Assembly (NCBI GenBank): GCA_013362195.1
Contig: JABFWM010000129.1
Location: 1 to 13,256, forward strand
DNA: 13,256 nt
Direction: 5' to 3'
Origin: Acidobacteriota bacterium
GTDB lineage: Bacteria > Acidobacteriota > Vicinamibacteria > Vicinamibacterales > 2-12-FULL-66-21
Part shown: one piece after another, positions 1-6,699 of the stretch
Numbering within the stretch: position 1 is the first letter of the stretch
Layout: every line of letters begins with the position of its first letter
Position numbers and translations under genes: made by a program
Notes under the pieces: model-generated
The model's database searches: none
What the model was told of the DNA's origin: nothing
The model's input: only the letters and a program-made list of their open reading frames with translations

Positions 1-1111
1 CGCGGCAGTGCGCGCTCCAGCTGTAGTCGCGGACGGCGCGCGTCCGGGCGGCGGCGCCCAGCGTCGCGCGGACGGCGGGATCGCTGGCGCGCTCGAGCGC
101 GGCGGCCAGCGCATCGGGCGCCGCCGGATCGTAGAGCACGCCCTCGCGGCCGTCTCCGACGAGTAATGGGATGCGATCGACGGCCGGGGCGACGACGGGC
201 AGGCCTGCCGCCATGTACTCGAATACCTTCAACGGCGACCAGTAGAAGCCGAGCGAGAGGGGCGCATGGGCCGCGACGTCGAACGGCGCGGCCCCGACGT
301 CGGCAGACGCCAGCGCTGCCGGCATCTGGTCGTGCGGCAGGGCGCCCGTGAACACGACATGGCTGAGCCCCGCCGCTTCGTCGCGGACGCGCGGCAGTTC
401 GGGGCCGTCGCCGATCAGCACCGCACCGATGTCGGTGCGTCCCCGCGCGTGCAGCGTCCTCATCGCGCGGACGAGATGAACCGCGCCGTGCCAGCTGCGA
501 AACGCGCCCGCGAAGATCGCAACGGTCGCGACCGGCGGGCGCGCGAACGGCCGTGCGCCGTCGGCATCGGGTCGAAACCGCTCGGTGTCGGCGCCCCACT
601 CGAGCACGGCGACGCGATCGGCCGGTAATCCCGGCGGAAGAATCGCCGGACTGGGCGTCACGATCACGTCGGCGAGGCGGCACAGCCGCCGCCGCCACCG
701 CCGCATCGGCTGCACGATCAGCGCGCGATCGAGCAGCGCCTTGCGCGAGCCGCGATGATCGATCACCGGCGCGTTCACTTCGAGCACGGCAATCGCACCC
801 GCGGCTTTCGCGGCCAGGATCGCTTCCCCGCCGAAGTTGTGGTACCGCTCCATGATGACGTCGGGCCGGAGACGATCGACGAGGTCCGCGATCGCGCCGG
901 TCCGCGTCAGGCGCAGATGCGACGAGCCGAGCGGCGGACGCATCGCAATCCAGCGCACCGGGCCCGGCCGCGGCGGTTCAGGCCCGGGCGTCACCAGCGC
1001 GTGCACCTCGTGGCCGAGCGCGGCGAGCCCTTCCGCGACCCCCACCACGTGCACGGAGCCACCCTTGGTTCCCGGCACGGTCTGGTCGATCGCGGAATAG
1101 AGAATCTTCAT
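1..1111 (-). CDS. GT4-family glycosyltransferase, C-terminus cut by window edge
   Basis: Reading the reverse strand from ATG at 1111 gives 370 open codons with no stop before the window edge. It starts MKILYSAIDQTVPGTKGGS, the glycine-rich N-terminal donor/acceptor loop typical of GT-B enzymes. The C-terminal Rossmann half shows FAGAFRSWHGAVHLVRAM, LIGDGPEL, VVFTGALPHDQMPAALASADV and SPLKVFEYMAAGLPVVAP, the last being the nucleotide-sugar binding segment with the second Glu of the EX7E motif. The final visible residues (RDYSWSAHC) match the usual GT4 tail, so only a few tens of residues are probably missing. It should transfer a sugar from an activated donor in the cytoplasm; donor and acceptor cannot be told. 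ATG overlaps the TGA of the methyltransferase gene (ATGA), which supports this start and translational coupling. Family assignment is firm; the exact substrate is unknown. Confidence 0.9.
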   Translation of the reverse strand, partial: MKILYSAIDQTVPGTKGGSVHVVGVAEGLAALGHEVHALVTPGPEPPRPGPVRWIAMRPPLGSSHLRLTRTGAIADLVDRLRPDVIMERYHNFGGEAILAAKAAGAIAVLEVNAPVIDHRGSRKALLDRALIVQPMRRWRRRLCRLADVIVTPSPAILPPGLPADRVAVLEWGADTERFRPDADGARPFARPPVATVAIFAGAFRSWHGAVHLVRAMRTLHARGRTDIGAVLIGDGPELPRVRDEAAGLSHVVFTGALPHDQMPAALASADVGAAPFDVAAHAPLSLGFYWSPLKVFEYMAAGLPVVAPAVDRIPLLVGDGREGVLYDPAAPDALAAALERASDPAVRATLGAAARTRAVRDYSWSAHCR

Positions 1112-2160
1112 CGCGGCGGGACCCGTTCGAGCAGCGCGAAGAACGGTCCCGATTCGATCGATCCGAACAGCAGCAGATCCAGCTTCATCGCCGCCGTCAG
1201 CGCACGCAGCACGGCCCTCGTCGTCCCGCTGCGCGCGATGTGCGCCTTCGCCGCCGTGCGCGCGGCCTTGATCGCCTCCTGATCCGCCGCCGCCGCATCC
1301 ATGTGCGATCCGAGCCTCGCCGCCGCGCGCCGCGCCATCTGGCGCTCCGCCATCCGCATCAGGATGTTCTCCACCACGCCGCCGACGATCGGTGTGTAGT
1401 AGCGGATGCGCGCGACCCTGAACCCGCACTCCGCAACGACGCGGTGGAGCTCGGGAATGTCGGCGAGCGGGTTGAGGTGATCCGACTTGCGCAGCCGCTC
1501 CTGGCGCATGTCGATCAAGCCGGCCCGCTCGAGCCGACGGGCCAGCGCGTTCACCCACCGCAGGCCGACGGCGATGCGCGCGTTCCGGCGGACGTGCGTG
1601 TACACGAAGAGCGATCCGCCCGGCCGCAGCACGCGTGCGGCCTCGGCCAGCATGGCACGCAGCGCGTCGGGCGAGAGATGCTCGAGCACGTCCAGCGAGA
1701 ACGCCCTGGTGAAGGTCCCGTCGGCGAAGGGCAATCGTCGCAGGTCGCCGACGACGAGGTCGACCTGCGACCGCGCGTCCTGCGCGAAGAACGGCGCGAT
1801 ATCGATCCCCACCGTGGCGGCGCCCCAATCGCGGTTCCACACCAGCGCGCGTCCGCTCCCGCAGCCGAGATCGACCACCACGTCGGCCGCGGTCGGCGCG
1901 AGAAACGCGCGCAGCATGTCGTTCCTGATCTTCGATCCCAGCAGCGGCGGCGACACGCGCTCGTGGCGCGCGTCTGCGTGCAATGCTTCGTCGAGATATT
2001 TCGTCCGCTCCTCGAAGGCGACCTGCGGCCGGAGATCGAGAAAGTCGGCCGATGCGCCGGGATAGGCCCGACCGCAGGACGCGCACGTCAGCGGCGATCC
2101 GCGCAGCAGGCCATGACATTCCGGACATCGGACCAGGTCGAGCAGCCGCGGTGAAATCAC
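1108..2160 (-). CDS. SAM-dependent class I methyltransferase with N-terminal zinc ribbon
   Basis: 350 residues from GTG at 2160. The frame stays open about 400 bases further upstream, but that part is arginine-rich, lies antisense-free over the next gene in another frame and has no family features. The GTG makes a GTGA overlap with the upstream glycosyltransferase stop, so I chose it. Residues 12-29 hold C12-x2-C15 and C26-x2-C29, a Trm112-like zinc ribbon common in methyltransferases of glycan clusters. Motif I is VVDLGCGSG at about 95-103, the ribose-binding acidic residue is D120 (VGIDI), D139 lies in VVGDLRRLPF, and DVLEHL is at 157-162, as in Methyltransf_11 proteins. A conserved-looking LRPGG follows. 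The C-terminal third is helical and basic. It probably methylates a sugar, lipid-linked glycan or small molecule made by the same operon; the substrate is inferred only from context. Confidence 0.88.
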   Translation of the reverse strand: MISPRLLDLVRCPECHGLLRGSPLTCASCGRAYPGASADFLDLRPQVAFEERTKYLDEALHADARHERVSPPLLGSKIRNDMLRAFLAPTAADVVVDLGCGSGRALVWNRDWGAATVGIDIAPFFAQDARSQVDLVVGDLRRLPFADGTFTRAFSLDVLEHLSPDALRAMLAEAARVLRPGGSLFVYTHVRRNARIAVGLRWVNALARRLERAGLIDMRQERLRKSDHLNPLADIPELHRVVAECGFRVARIRYYTPIVGGVVENILMRMAERQMARRAAARLGSHMDAAAADQEAIKAARTAAKAHIARSGTTRAVLRALTAAMKLDLLLFGSIESGPFFALLERVPPR

Positions 2161-3416
2161 GCCGCCGCCTCGATCACCCGCGCGAACAGCTCGTCGAGCC
2201 GCGCCGCGCGGCGGTCCCACGTGTACTGCTTCACATCGTCGAGCGCCTGACGGGCGAGCCGCTCGCCGAGCGCCGGGTCGTTCTTGATCGCGCGGATGCC
2301 GGCCGTCAGCTTCTGGGGATCCCCGGGTTGCACCAGCACCGCGTTGTGGCCGTCGGTGAGGACCTCGCGGATCGACGGCAGGTCGCTCGCGACGATCGGA
2401 CGGCCGGAGGCCATGTACTCGAAGAGCTTCAGCGGCGACGTGAACGCCGTCGAGATCGCCGACGCCGGGTTCGGAAGCGTCAGCACGTCCGCCCGCCGCA
2501 GCGCCGGCGGCACGTCGACCGGCGGAATGTGGCCGGTGAAGGCGATCCGGGACGCGCAATCGAGTTCGAGCGCGAGCGCCCGCACGCGCGCGAGATCGCC
2601 CTCGCGTCCATGGCCCCCGACGATCAGCCCTTGCGTGTCCGGCAGCGCGGCGATCGCTTCAATCACCAGGTGCACGCCCTTCCACGGGTACAGGTGGCCG
2701 GCATAGCCGATGACGAACGGAGGGTTCCCCGCGGCCTCGGATTCGGGTGGCTCATCGACAGGGACGGGGGTGGCGCGCCGGTGCATTCGCGGTTCGGGCA
2801 GCGTCACGCCGTCGGGGACGATGGCGAGGCGCGTGCGCTCGCCGAAGCGCCGGGCCAGCTCGCGCGCGAGCCCTTCCGTGATCGTGACATACCCGTCCGC
2901 GTCGCGCCACACGCGCGCCTCGCGCCGGTCCAGGCGCCGCAGCTTGGCGTCGGATGCGCCCGGCGTATTCCCGAGCAGCTCCGGCATCGCGGCCGCCGTC
3001 GCCGACGCGATGCCGTGCGCTTCGTAGACGAGCGGCGCGCGCACCAATCGCGGCATGCGGGCGAGAAGCGCCGCGACGCCGAGGTCGCGCGTGAAGATGA
3101 GATCCTGCCGGGCGCGTCCGAGCGCGCGGCCCAGCGCATACGTGAGATACCCGGTGCGCCGCGCTGCTGCCGGACCCGTGACGGGCGCGACCTCGATGTG
3201 CAGGCGCTCGACGCGCGGCAGCCCGTAGAACACGAACGGATCGAGCGGCGGCGTGTGCGTGTCGGGCCGCACGAGCAGCGTGACGTCGTGGCCGCGCGCC
3301 GCCAGCGCGTGACACGTCGCCATCGACTGGATGCCGTTGGCGCGCTCGAGCGGGAAGCGGATGTCCGCCAGATAGAGAATGCGCATCGGTGTTCGCGCGC
3401 GGGTGGCGTCGCTCAC
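2157..3416 (-). CDS. GT4-family glycosyltransferase
   Basis: 419 residues from GTG at 3416, whose GTGA overlaps the stop of the membrane protein gene. An ATG ten codons in (3386; MRILYLADIRFPLERANGIQ) is an equally typical GT4 beginning. The N-terminal domain has the loop ERANGIQSMATCHALAARGHDV (about 24-45) and the EAHG segment (132-135). The C-terminal domain has GYAGHLYPWKG (237-247, Lys246 a likely phosphate contact) and SPLKLFEYMASGRPIVASD (327-345, Glu333 the second Glu of EX7E). The first Glu of EX7E is replaced by a Phe/Thr stretch (STAFTSPLK), as in several GT4 subgroups with the same FTSPLKLFEYM signature. A soluble or membrane-associated cytoplasmic enzyme. Its position between two glycan genes with 4-base overlaps supports one assembly pathway. 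Substrates are not deducible. Confidence 0.92.
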   Translation of the reverse strand: MSDATRARTPMRILYLADIRFPLERANGIQSMATCHALAARGHDVTLLVRPDTHTPPLDPFVFYGLPRVERLHIEVAPVTGPAAARRTGYLTYALGRALGRARQDLIFTRDLGVAALLARMPRLVRAPLVYEAHGIASATAAAMPELLGNTPGASDAKLRRLDRREARVWRDADGYVTITEGLARELARRFGERTRLAIVPDGVTLPEPRMHRRATPVPVDEPPESEAAGNPPFVIGYAGHLYPWKGVHLVIEAIAALPDTQGLIVGGHGREGDLARVRALALELDCASRIAFTGHIPPVDVPPALRRADVLTLPNPASAISTAFTSPLKLFEYMASGRPIVASDLPSIREVLTDGHNAVLVQPGDPQKLTAGIRAIKNDPALGERLARQALDDVKQYTWDRRAARLDELFARVIEAAA

Positions 3417-4930
3417 GGCGCGGGCGTCTTCTGATAAAAGGACCCGCGGTCGAACAGATACCGGTAGGCCAGCGAGGGCGCCTGCCGCGGCAGCGTGACG
3501 AACGCGTCATAGGCGTTCTTCACCGGCTCGAGCCGCTGCCGGTCCATCAGACCCGTCGCGAACTCCGCGATCAGCGCGAGATTCCAGTACACCGCGAGAG
3601 CGGCGGCGAGTGCCACGATCGATTTCCGCGGACCCGGAAGCCGCGTGAACCACGCCGCCAGGCCGATGATCAGCAGGGACGTCAACGCGACGAACCGCCG
3701 TTGCCCGAAGGCGCCCGCGACCGTCCACGATTCCACGCTGCCGCCGACATAGACCTGCAGCGCGATCATCAGCAGCATGCAGACGGCGAGCTTCCGGCTG
3801 AAGCCGGAAGCTACAGGGACACTCTGAAAACCGAGCTTCCGGCTGAAGCCGGAAGCTACAGGGACACTCTCAAAACCGAACTTCCGGCTGAGGCCGGAAG
3901 CTACAGGGACACTCTCAGGCCCGGGAACACTCCGAAACCCGTCGCTTCCGCCTTTGGGCGGAAGAACCGCCAGTCCGATCAGCCCTGCAATTGCGATCAG
4001 AGCCAGCGGCGTCCAGACGAAGAAGCCGTGCTCGGGCGAGAAGAGGACTTGCAGCGCGTGCGGCGCGTGCCAGCTCATTTTCCGCGTGACCAGCCGCGAC
4101 GGTCCCAGGTGCCCGTTCAGCCGCAGATACGAGATCGCCTGCGGCAGAAACGCGACGGCAAACGCCGCCGTCCCGGAGATCGCGGCGGCGAGACGTTGCC
4201 ACACGCGCGGACCTCGGAGCTCCCACACCAAATCCACGGCCGGGCCGGCGAGGAAGAACACATCCTGTTCGCGCACCATGGCCATGAGCGCGCCCGCCGC
4301 GCCGAGCGCGATGGCGCCGCCCACCGACCACGACCCACGCACCCGCAACCACGTCCACACGAACAGCGCCACCGCGAACGCGGAGCACGCATGTGAGAAC
4401 GGCGGTGCCACATACATGTAAAACAGGATCGGCGTGCCGAGCCAGATGGCCAGGGCCGCGCCGGTTGCCCGCAATCCGAGCGCCTCGGCGCACGCGACCG
4501 AGACGACGATGGCGAGAAACCCGTAGATGGCCGATCCGTACGCGACCGCGGCGATGTACGGGCGCGAAAAGCCATCGGTCGGCGCGCCGCCGGCCCGCGC
4601 CGCGAGATCCCCGATCGCGTAGAAGGGCGACCACAGCATCGCGCACCCGATGGTGCCGAAGTTCACCCGGCGCCCGGCTTCCGTCCGGCGCTCGAGAAAG
4701 GTCTCGTGAAATCCCTGCGACTGCGCGATGCCGTGATCGTAGAAATACTGATACTCGTTCTCGAACGACAGGTCGCGATCGAACCAGAGCGATCGCAGAT
4801 ACGCGAAGTACTGGATTTCGTCCGACGAGTAGACGCGCGTCGTGACGGCGGGCAGAGAGATCAGAAAGACAAGGCCGAGCAGGATCGAATCGCGCCGGAC
4901 TCGGGAGCGCGGCTGTGTGGCTGAAGACAC
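3413..4930 (-). CDS. Multi-pass membrane protein, GT39/PMT-like glycosyltransferase, with in-frame repeat insert
   Basis: 505 residues from GTG at 4930. Several hydrophobic helices are evident (about 15-29, 125-150, 157-175, 180-196, 203-220, 249-265, 305-323, 381-396, 412-428, 437-456). The first periplasmic loop begins SSDEIQYFAYLRSLWFDRDL (35-54), with an acidic DE pair just after TM1 as in GT39/ArnT-like lipid-linked sugar transferases, so I infer a GT-C-type membrane glycosyltransferase; an uncharacterised membrane protein of the same fold is the alternative. Residues 324-381 form a hydrophilic insert between two helices, containing three 15-residue repeats (337-381) encoded by REP-like DNA. 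The insert probably extends a loop rather than destroying the protein because the frame stays open and both flanking helices are intact. First gene of the minus-strand glycan operon; its stop overlaps the next start (GTGA). Confidence 0.8.
   Translation of the reverse strand: MSSATQPRSRVRRDSILLGLVFLISLPAVTTRVYSSDEIQYFAYLRSLWFDRDLSFENEYQYFYDHGIAQSQGFHETFLERRTEAGRRVNFGTIGCAMLWSPFYAIGDLAARAGGAPTDGFSRPYIAAVAYGSAIYGFLAIVVSVACAEALGLRATGAALAIWLGTPILFYMYVAPPFSHACSAFAVALFVWTWLRVRGSWSVGGAIALGAAGALMAMVREQDVFFLAGPAVDLVWELRGPRVWQRLAAAISGTAAFAVAFLPQAISYLRLNGHLGPSRLVTRKMSWHAPHALQVLFSPEHGFFVWTPLALIAIAGLIGLAVLPPKGGSDGFRSVPGPESVPVASGLSRKFGFESVPVASGFSRKLGFQSVPVASGFSRKLAVCMLLMIALQVYVGGSVESWTVAGAFGQRRFVALTSLLIIGLAAWFTRLPGPRKSIVALAAALAVYWNLALIAEFATGLMDRQRLEPVKNAYDAFVTLPRQAPSLAYRYLFDRGSFYQKTPAP
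3788..3922 (-). repeat. Three tandem 45-bp REP-like units inside a CDS
   Basis: Exact 45-bp period. Each unit carries the palindrome CTTCCGGC-TGAA-GCCGGAAG (3791-3810, 3836-3855) or its loop variant with TGAG (3881-3900), followed on the plus strand by CTACAGGGACACTCT. Units 1 and 2 differ at two positions; unit 3 diverges in its last ten bases. On the minus (coding) strand each hairpin is preceded directly by GTAG, the tetranucleotide head typical of REP elements mobilised by RAYT (Y1-type) transposases. Because 45 is a multiple of three, each unit adds 15 residues (G-x-x-SVPVASG-x-SRK-x) without breaking the frame. The REP assignment is inferred from structure; genome-wide copy number cannot be seen here. 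Confidence 0.85.
3923..3964 (+). repeat. Degenerate or inverted fourth REP-like unit
   Basis: Next to the three-unit array, bases 3945-3964 form a second perfect hairpin, CTTCCGCC-TTTG-GGCGGAAG. Its stem differs from the array stem by paired (compensated) changes. On the plus strand it is preceded by GTCG, one base from the GTAG head, so it may be a REP unit of another type in the opposite orientation, as in BIME-like pairs. Upstream bases GGGAACACTCC resemble the GGGACACTCT spacer of the other units. It encodes residues 323-336 of the membrane protein. Confidence 0.5.
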
Positions 4931-4938
4931 GCGTGTCT
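4925..4938. repeat. 14-bp perfect palindrome over the operon start codon
   Basis: AGACACGCGTGTCT is fully self-complementary and spans the GTG start codon (4930-4928) of the first glycan-operon gene, just downstream of a minus-strand -10-like hexamer. It could be an operator or an mRNA 5' hairpin. About one such palindrome is expected by chance in a window of this size, so the position is the only reason to list it. Confidence 0.3.
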
Positions 4939-5016
4939 GGCTATTCTATCGGTCCGTGCGCCGTCGCGCGCGCCGTCGATCAGCAGGTGTCGTCATTCAT
5001 CCTGGTGGACAGCCCA
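4931..5016 (-). promoter_or_regulatory. Short intergenic region upstream of the glycan operon, with -10-like hexamer
   Basis: 86 bp between the CPBP protease stop and the operon's first GTG. On the minus strand TAGAAT (4948-4943) matches the TATAAT hexamer at five of six bases, 12 nt before the start codon; no good -35 element is found 16-18 bp upstream. No Shine-Dalgarno sequence precedes GTG 4930. A very short 5' leader is implied if this hexamer is used. Read-through from the protease gene is the alternative. Confidence 0.3.
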
Positions 5017-5778
5017 CTAGCCACCCGCGACGACGAACTTCACCACCTGCGCGAGATTGAAGCCGGCATGCCCGACCATCGGCCCGAGAATCGAGCGGCG
5101 GCCCAGATAAATCGCGCCCCAAAACGCGCCAAGGATGGCCGTCGCGATCGCCACGTCGTGGCCCTGCGGCAGGTGGCCGAGGCCGAACGTGATGCTGAAC
5201 ACGATCAGCCCGACGCCGCCGCCGCCGAGGTACTGCTCGAAGCGCCGCAGCACGAACGCGCGCTGGATTTCCTCGCGCACGCCGCCCGCAATCATCACCA
5301 CGAGCCCGAACATGATGGCATTGCCGCGCGTCTGCGCCAGATCCTGCAGCGGATTGTGCGGCACGTTGCGCAGCCCCGGGACGACGAGCTGCAGGATCAT
5401 CAGCACGCCGAGGACGACGGCGAACGACACCGGGACCAGCGCGAGCCCGAACACCAGTTCCCGCCGCGGAGCACGCGACCCCAGGAACATCTCGCGTGGG
5501 GACTCGCGGTGCGCGCGCAGGAAAAAGAGCACCAGCCCGACGAGCACGACCGTGTCGACCAGCGTCAGCGAGAACACGAACGCCGGCGACAGCCGTCCGC
5601 TGCCGACGGTCGGCCGCATCCCGAACGTCGTCAGCACGGTGATGATGATCAGTTGGGTGGGAAAGCCCGAGCAGAGGACGACTTCGAGTGCGGCGGCGGC
5701 GCGTTCGATCGGCAGCACGCCGCGCCGGCAGGGTGGCCCGATGATTTCCGGCGAACTCCCGACGGCGCCGTCCGACAC
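5017..5778 (-). CDS. CPBP-family (CAAX-like) intramembrane metalloprotease
   Basis: 253 residues from GTG at 5778. Hydrophobic helices are visible at about 32-50, 64-86, 108-133, 152-166, 187-203, 208-224 and 232-249. The three CPBP signatures appear in order: E169-E170 with R173 (REEIQRAFVLRRFE), F198-x3-H202 (FGLGH) and H237-x3-N241 (HAGFN). These Glu and His residues are the presumed metal and catalytic site. Motif 1 reads EExxR rather than the usual EExxxR, a spacing variant. Members cleave prenylated or other membrane proteins, or act as bacteriocin-immunity or anti-sigma processing proteins; no target is apparent here. Neighbours on the same strand are an envelope protein upstream and a glycan operon 86 bp downstream. 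Family call is firm, function unknown. Confidence 0.88.
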   Translation of the reverse strand: MSDGAVGSSPEIIGPPCRRGVLPIERAAAALEVVLCSGFPTQLIIITVLTTFGMRPTVGSGRLSPAFVFSLTLVDTVVLVGLVLFFLRAHRESPREMFLGSRAPRRELVFGLALVPVSFAVVLGVLMILQLVVPGLRNVPHNPLQDLAQTRGNAIMFGLVVMIAGGVREEIQRAFVLRRFEQYLGGGGVGLIVFSITFGLGHLPQGHDVAIATAILGAFWGAIYLGRRSILGPMVGHAGFNLAQVVKFVVAGG

Positions 5779-5784
5779 CCCGCG

Positions 5785-5790
5785 AATCTA
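5785..5790 (-). promoter_or_regulatory. -10-like hexamer placed for a leaderless GTG start
   Basis: On the minus strand TAGATT (four of six bases of TATAAT) ends 6 nt before GTG 5778. No Shine-Dalgarno sequence is present in the 12 bases before the start. If transcription began the usual 6-7 nt past the hexamer, the mRNA would start at the GTG. No convincing -35 is seen, because the region upstream is the 13-bp hairpin. Confidence 0.2.
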
Positions 5791-5792
5791 AC

Positions 5793-5823
5793 ATGGCTCG
5801 GGGCACTCGGTGCCCCGAGCCAT
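5793..5823 (-). terminator. Perfect 13-bp hairpin, likely transcription terminator
   Basis: ATGGCTCGGGGCA (5793-5805) and its exact reverse complement (5811-5823) flank a 5-nt loop. It lies 54 bp past the stop of the envelope-protein gene and just before the protease gene. A stable GC-rich stem at this place suggests termination of the minus-strand transcript. The following T-tract is weak (GTTAGATT), so it may be non-canonical, or a dispersed palindromic repeat, or an mRNA-stabilising stem. The rest of the 98-bp gap holds nothing else I recognise. Confidence 0.55.
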
Positions 5824-5876
5824 CCATTCATGTGAGGATCCCGGCCGCACTCCGGCGCGGGTCCTGACCATGGTCC

Positions 5877-6572
5877 TTACTGCTTGACGCGAACGGTCAG
5901 GGGGGCGGTCAGCCGGACGCCGAGGCTCGCGCCGCGGCCGAGCCGCACTTCTTTGCCGCGCGTCGACAGCACGTAGCCGGTGCCCGCGGCGCCGCCGATC
6001 ACCGCGCCTTTCGCGGCCGCGTCCTTGCCGCCGATGATCCGTCCGACAACCGCGCCGCCGGCCGCCGGCGCAACGATCTGCAGTGTGTCCTTTTCTTTCG
6101 TTGCCGGCGCGAGGCGCGAGACAGGCGCCGTGCTGATGCGCGTCGTTCCTTCACCTGGCGTGTCGAGCTCGGTGAATCGCATCGCGATTCGGCCGCGGCC
6201 CTTCACGCGGCCCGGACGCTGCGCGGCCGTGACGTGGCCGCTGATCGCGGCGCCTGCCGGCAACACCTGGACTCCCTGGACGACGACCGCGCGTCGGAGC
6301 GTGCCGTGAACGGGCTGTTCGACGCGGCTGATGTCCGATCCGACCGACGTTTCAAGACTCACCGGCAGCACCGTGCCGGCCGGGATCGTGATTTCGCGGT
6401 ACTCCGCCGGCGTCCGGTCTGCCGGTGATGCCGTCTTGTGCGCCGCTTGATTCGCTGATGCCGCAGCTGCCGGCCGTTCTGCGGCTGAAACCGTCAACGC
6501 ATCCGACTCGTGTGAGCACGCAGCCCCCAACAGGGCCGCACCGCAGACCAGAACGAGAATGCGATTCGTCAC
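5877..6572 (-). CDS. Probable envelope protein with signal peptide and glycine-zipper segment
   Basis: 231 residues from GTG at 6572, supported by GGAGG eight bases upstream. The N-terminus (MTNRILVLVCGAALLGAACS) is a signal sequence; Cys19 could be a lipidation site, though Gly at -3 makes the lipobox weak. An Ala-rich linker follows (about 28-58). Residues 60-145 look like a beta-rich domain beginning ITIPAGTVLPVSLETSVGSD, a pattern seen in VirB10/TrbI-like and related envelope proteins. Residues 171-199 (for example GGAVVGRIIGG, KGAVIGGAAGTG) form a glycine zipper able to insert in or pack against a membrane. The C-terminus returns to beta-type sequence ending TVRVKQ. Divergent from an NtrC-type regulator gene, with a sigma-54-like element in front, so it may be a target of that regulator (inference). 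Specific function unknown. Confidence 0.8.
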   Translation of the reverse strand: MTNRILVLVCGAALLGAACSHESDALTVSAAERPAAAASANQAAHKTASPADRTPAEYREITIPAGTVLPVSLETSVGSDISRVEQPVHGTLRRAVVVQGVQVLPAGAAISGHVTAAQRPGRVKGRGRIAMRFTELDTPGEGTTRISTAPVSRLAPATKEKDTLQIVAPAAGGAVVGRIIGGKDAAAKGAVIGGAAGTGYVLSTRGKEVRLGRGASLGVRLTAPLTVRVKQ

Positions 6573-6580
6573 GGGACTAT

Positions 6581-6585
6581 CCTCC
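6581..6585 (-). promoter_or_regulatory. Shine-Dalgarno site that decides the GTG start at 6572
   Basis: GGAGG on the minus strand, separated from GTG 6572 by 8 bases. This is the only strong ribosome-binding site among the minus-strand genes of the window and fixes the start of the glycine-zipper protein. Confidence 0.75.
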
Positions 6586-6598
6586 AGACCTGGAGCGC

Positions 6599-6614
6599 TG
6601 CAATGGATGTACCT
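6599..6614 (-). promoter_or_regulatory. Candidate sigma-54 promoter for the envelope-protein gene
   Basis: Minus-strand AGGTACATCCATTGCA has the GG-N10-GC spacing of -24/-12 promoters (GG 6613-6612, GC 6601-6600), a complete TTGCA at -12, and GG plus AC at -24 in place of TGGCAC. A start about 12 nt downstream of the GC (near 6588) would leave a leader of about 16 nt containing the GGAGG site, which is short but workable. The gene on the other side encodes a sigma-54 activator. GG-N10-GC is frequent in GC-rich DNA, so confidence is limited. Confidence 0.4.
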
Positions 6615-6671
6615 CGGCCACTAGCTCGACAGGAAAGTATTAAAGATGAGGTATTTGCGAATCCTAAAGCC

Positions 6672-6684
6672 GGTAATTCTTACC
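6672..6684. promoter_or_regulatory. Inverted repeat in the divergent promoter region, possible activator site
   Basis: GGTAA-TTC-TTACC is a perfect 5-bp inverted repeat with a 3-bp spacer. It lies about 60 bp upstream of the sigma-54-like -24 element on one side and 22 bp upstream of the regulator's GTG on the other. It could bind the Fis-type domain of the neighbouring regulator and serve both activation and autoregulation. Only one copy is visible, whereas such activators usually use two or more. Confidence 0.3.
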
Positions 6685-6690
6685 CTCCGG

Positions 6691-6699
6691 TGGTACACT
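6691..6699 (+). promoter_or_regulatory. Extended -10-like element for the two-component operon
   Basis: TGGTACACT fits the extended -10 form TGnTATAAT (TG plus four of six hexamer bases). It ends 7 nt before GTG 6707, so the expected transcript would begin at about the start codon. No -35 match and no Shine-Dalgarno sequence are visible. Confidence 0.3.

Noticed and set aside
2161..2559. N-terminal extension of the methyltransferase frame by 133 codons
   Set aside because: It overlaps the glycosyltransferase gene in another frame, is Arg/Gly/Pro-rich without any motif, and the GTG at 2160 gives the same 4-base overlap seen at the other junctions.
3788..3922. CRISPR array
   Set aside because: The unit is a 45-bp tandem with no unique spacers and is part of an open coding frame; no cas genes are nearby.
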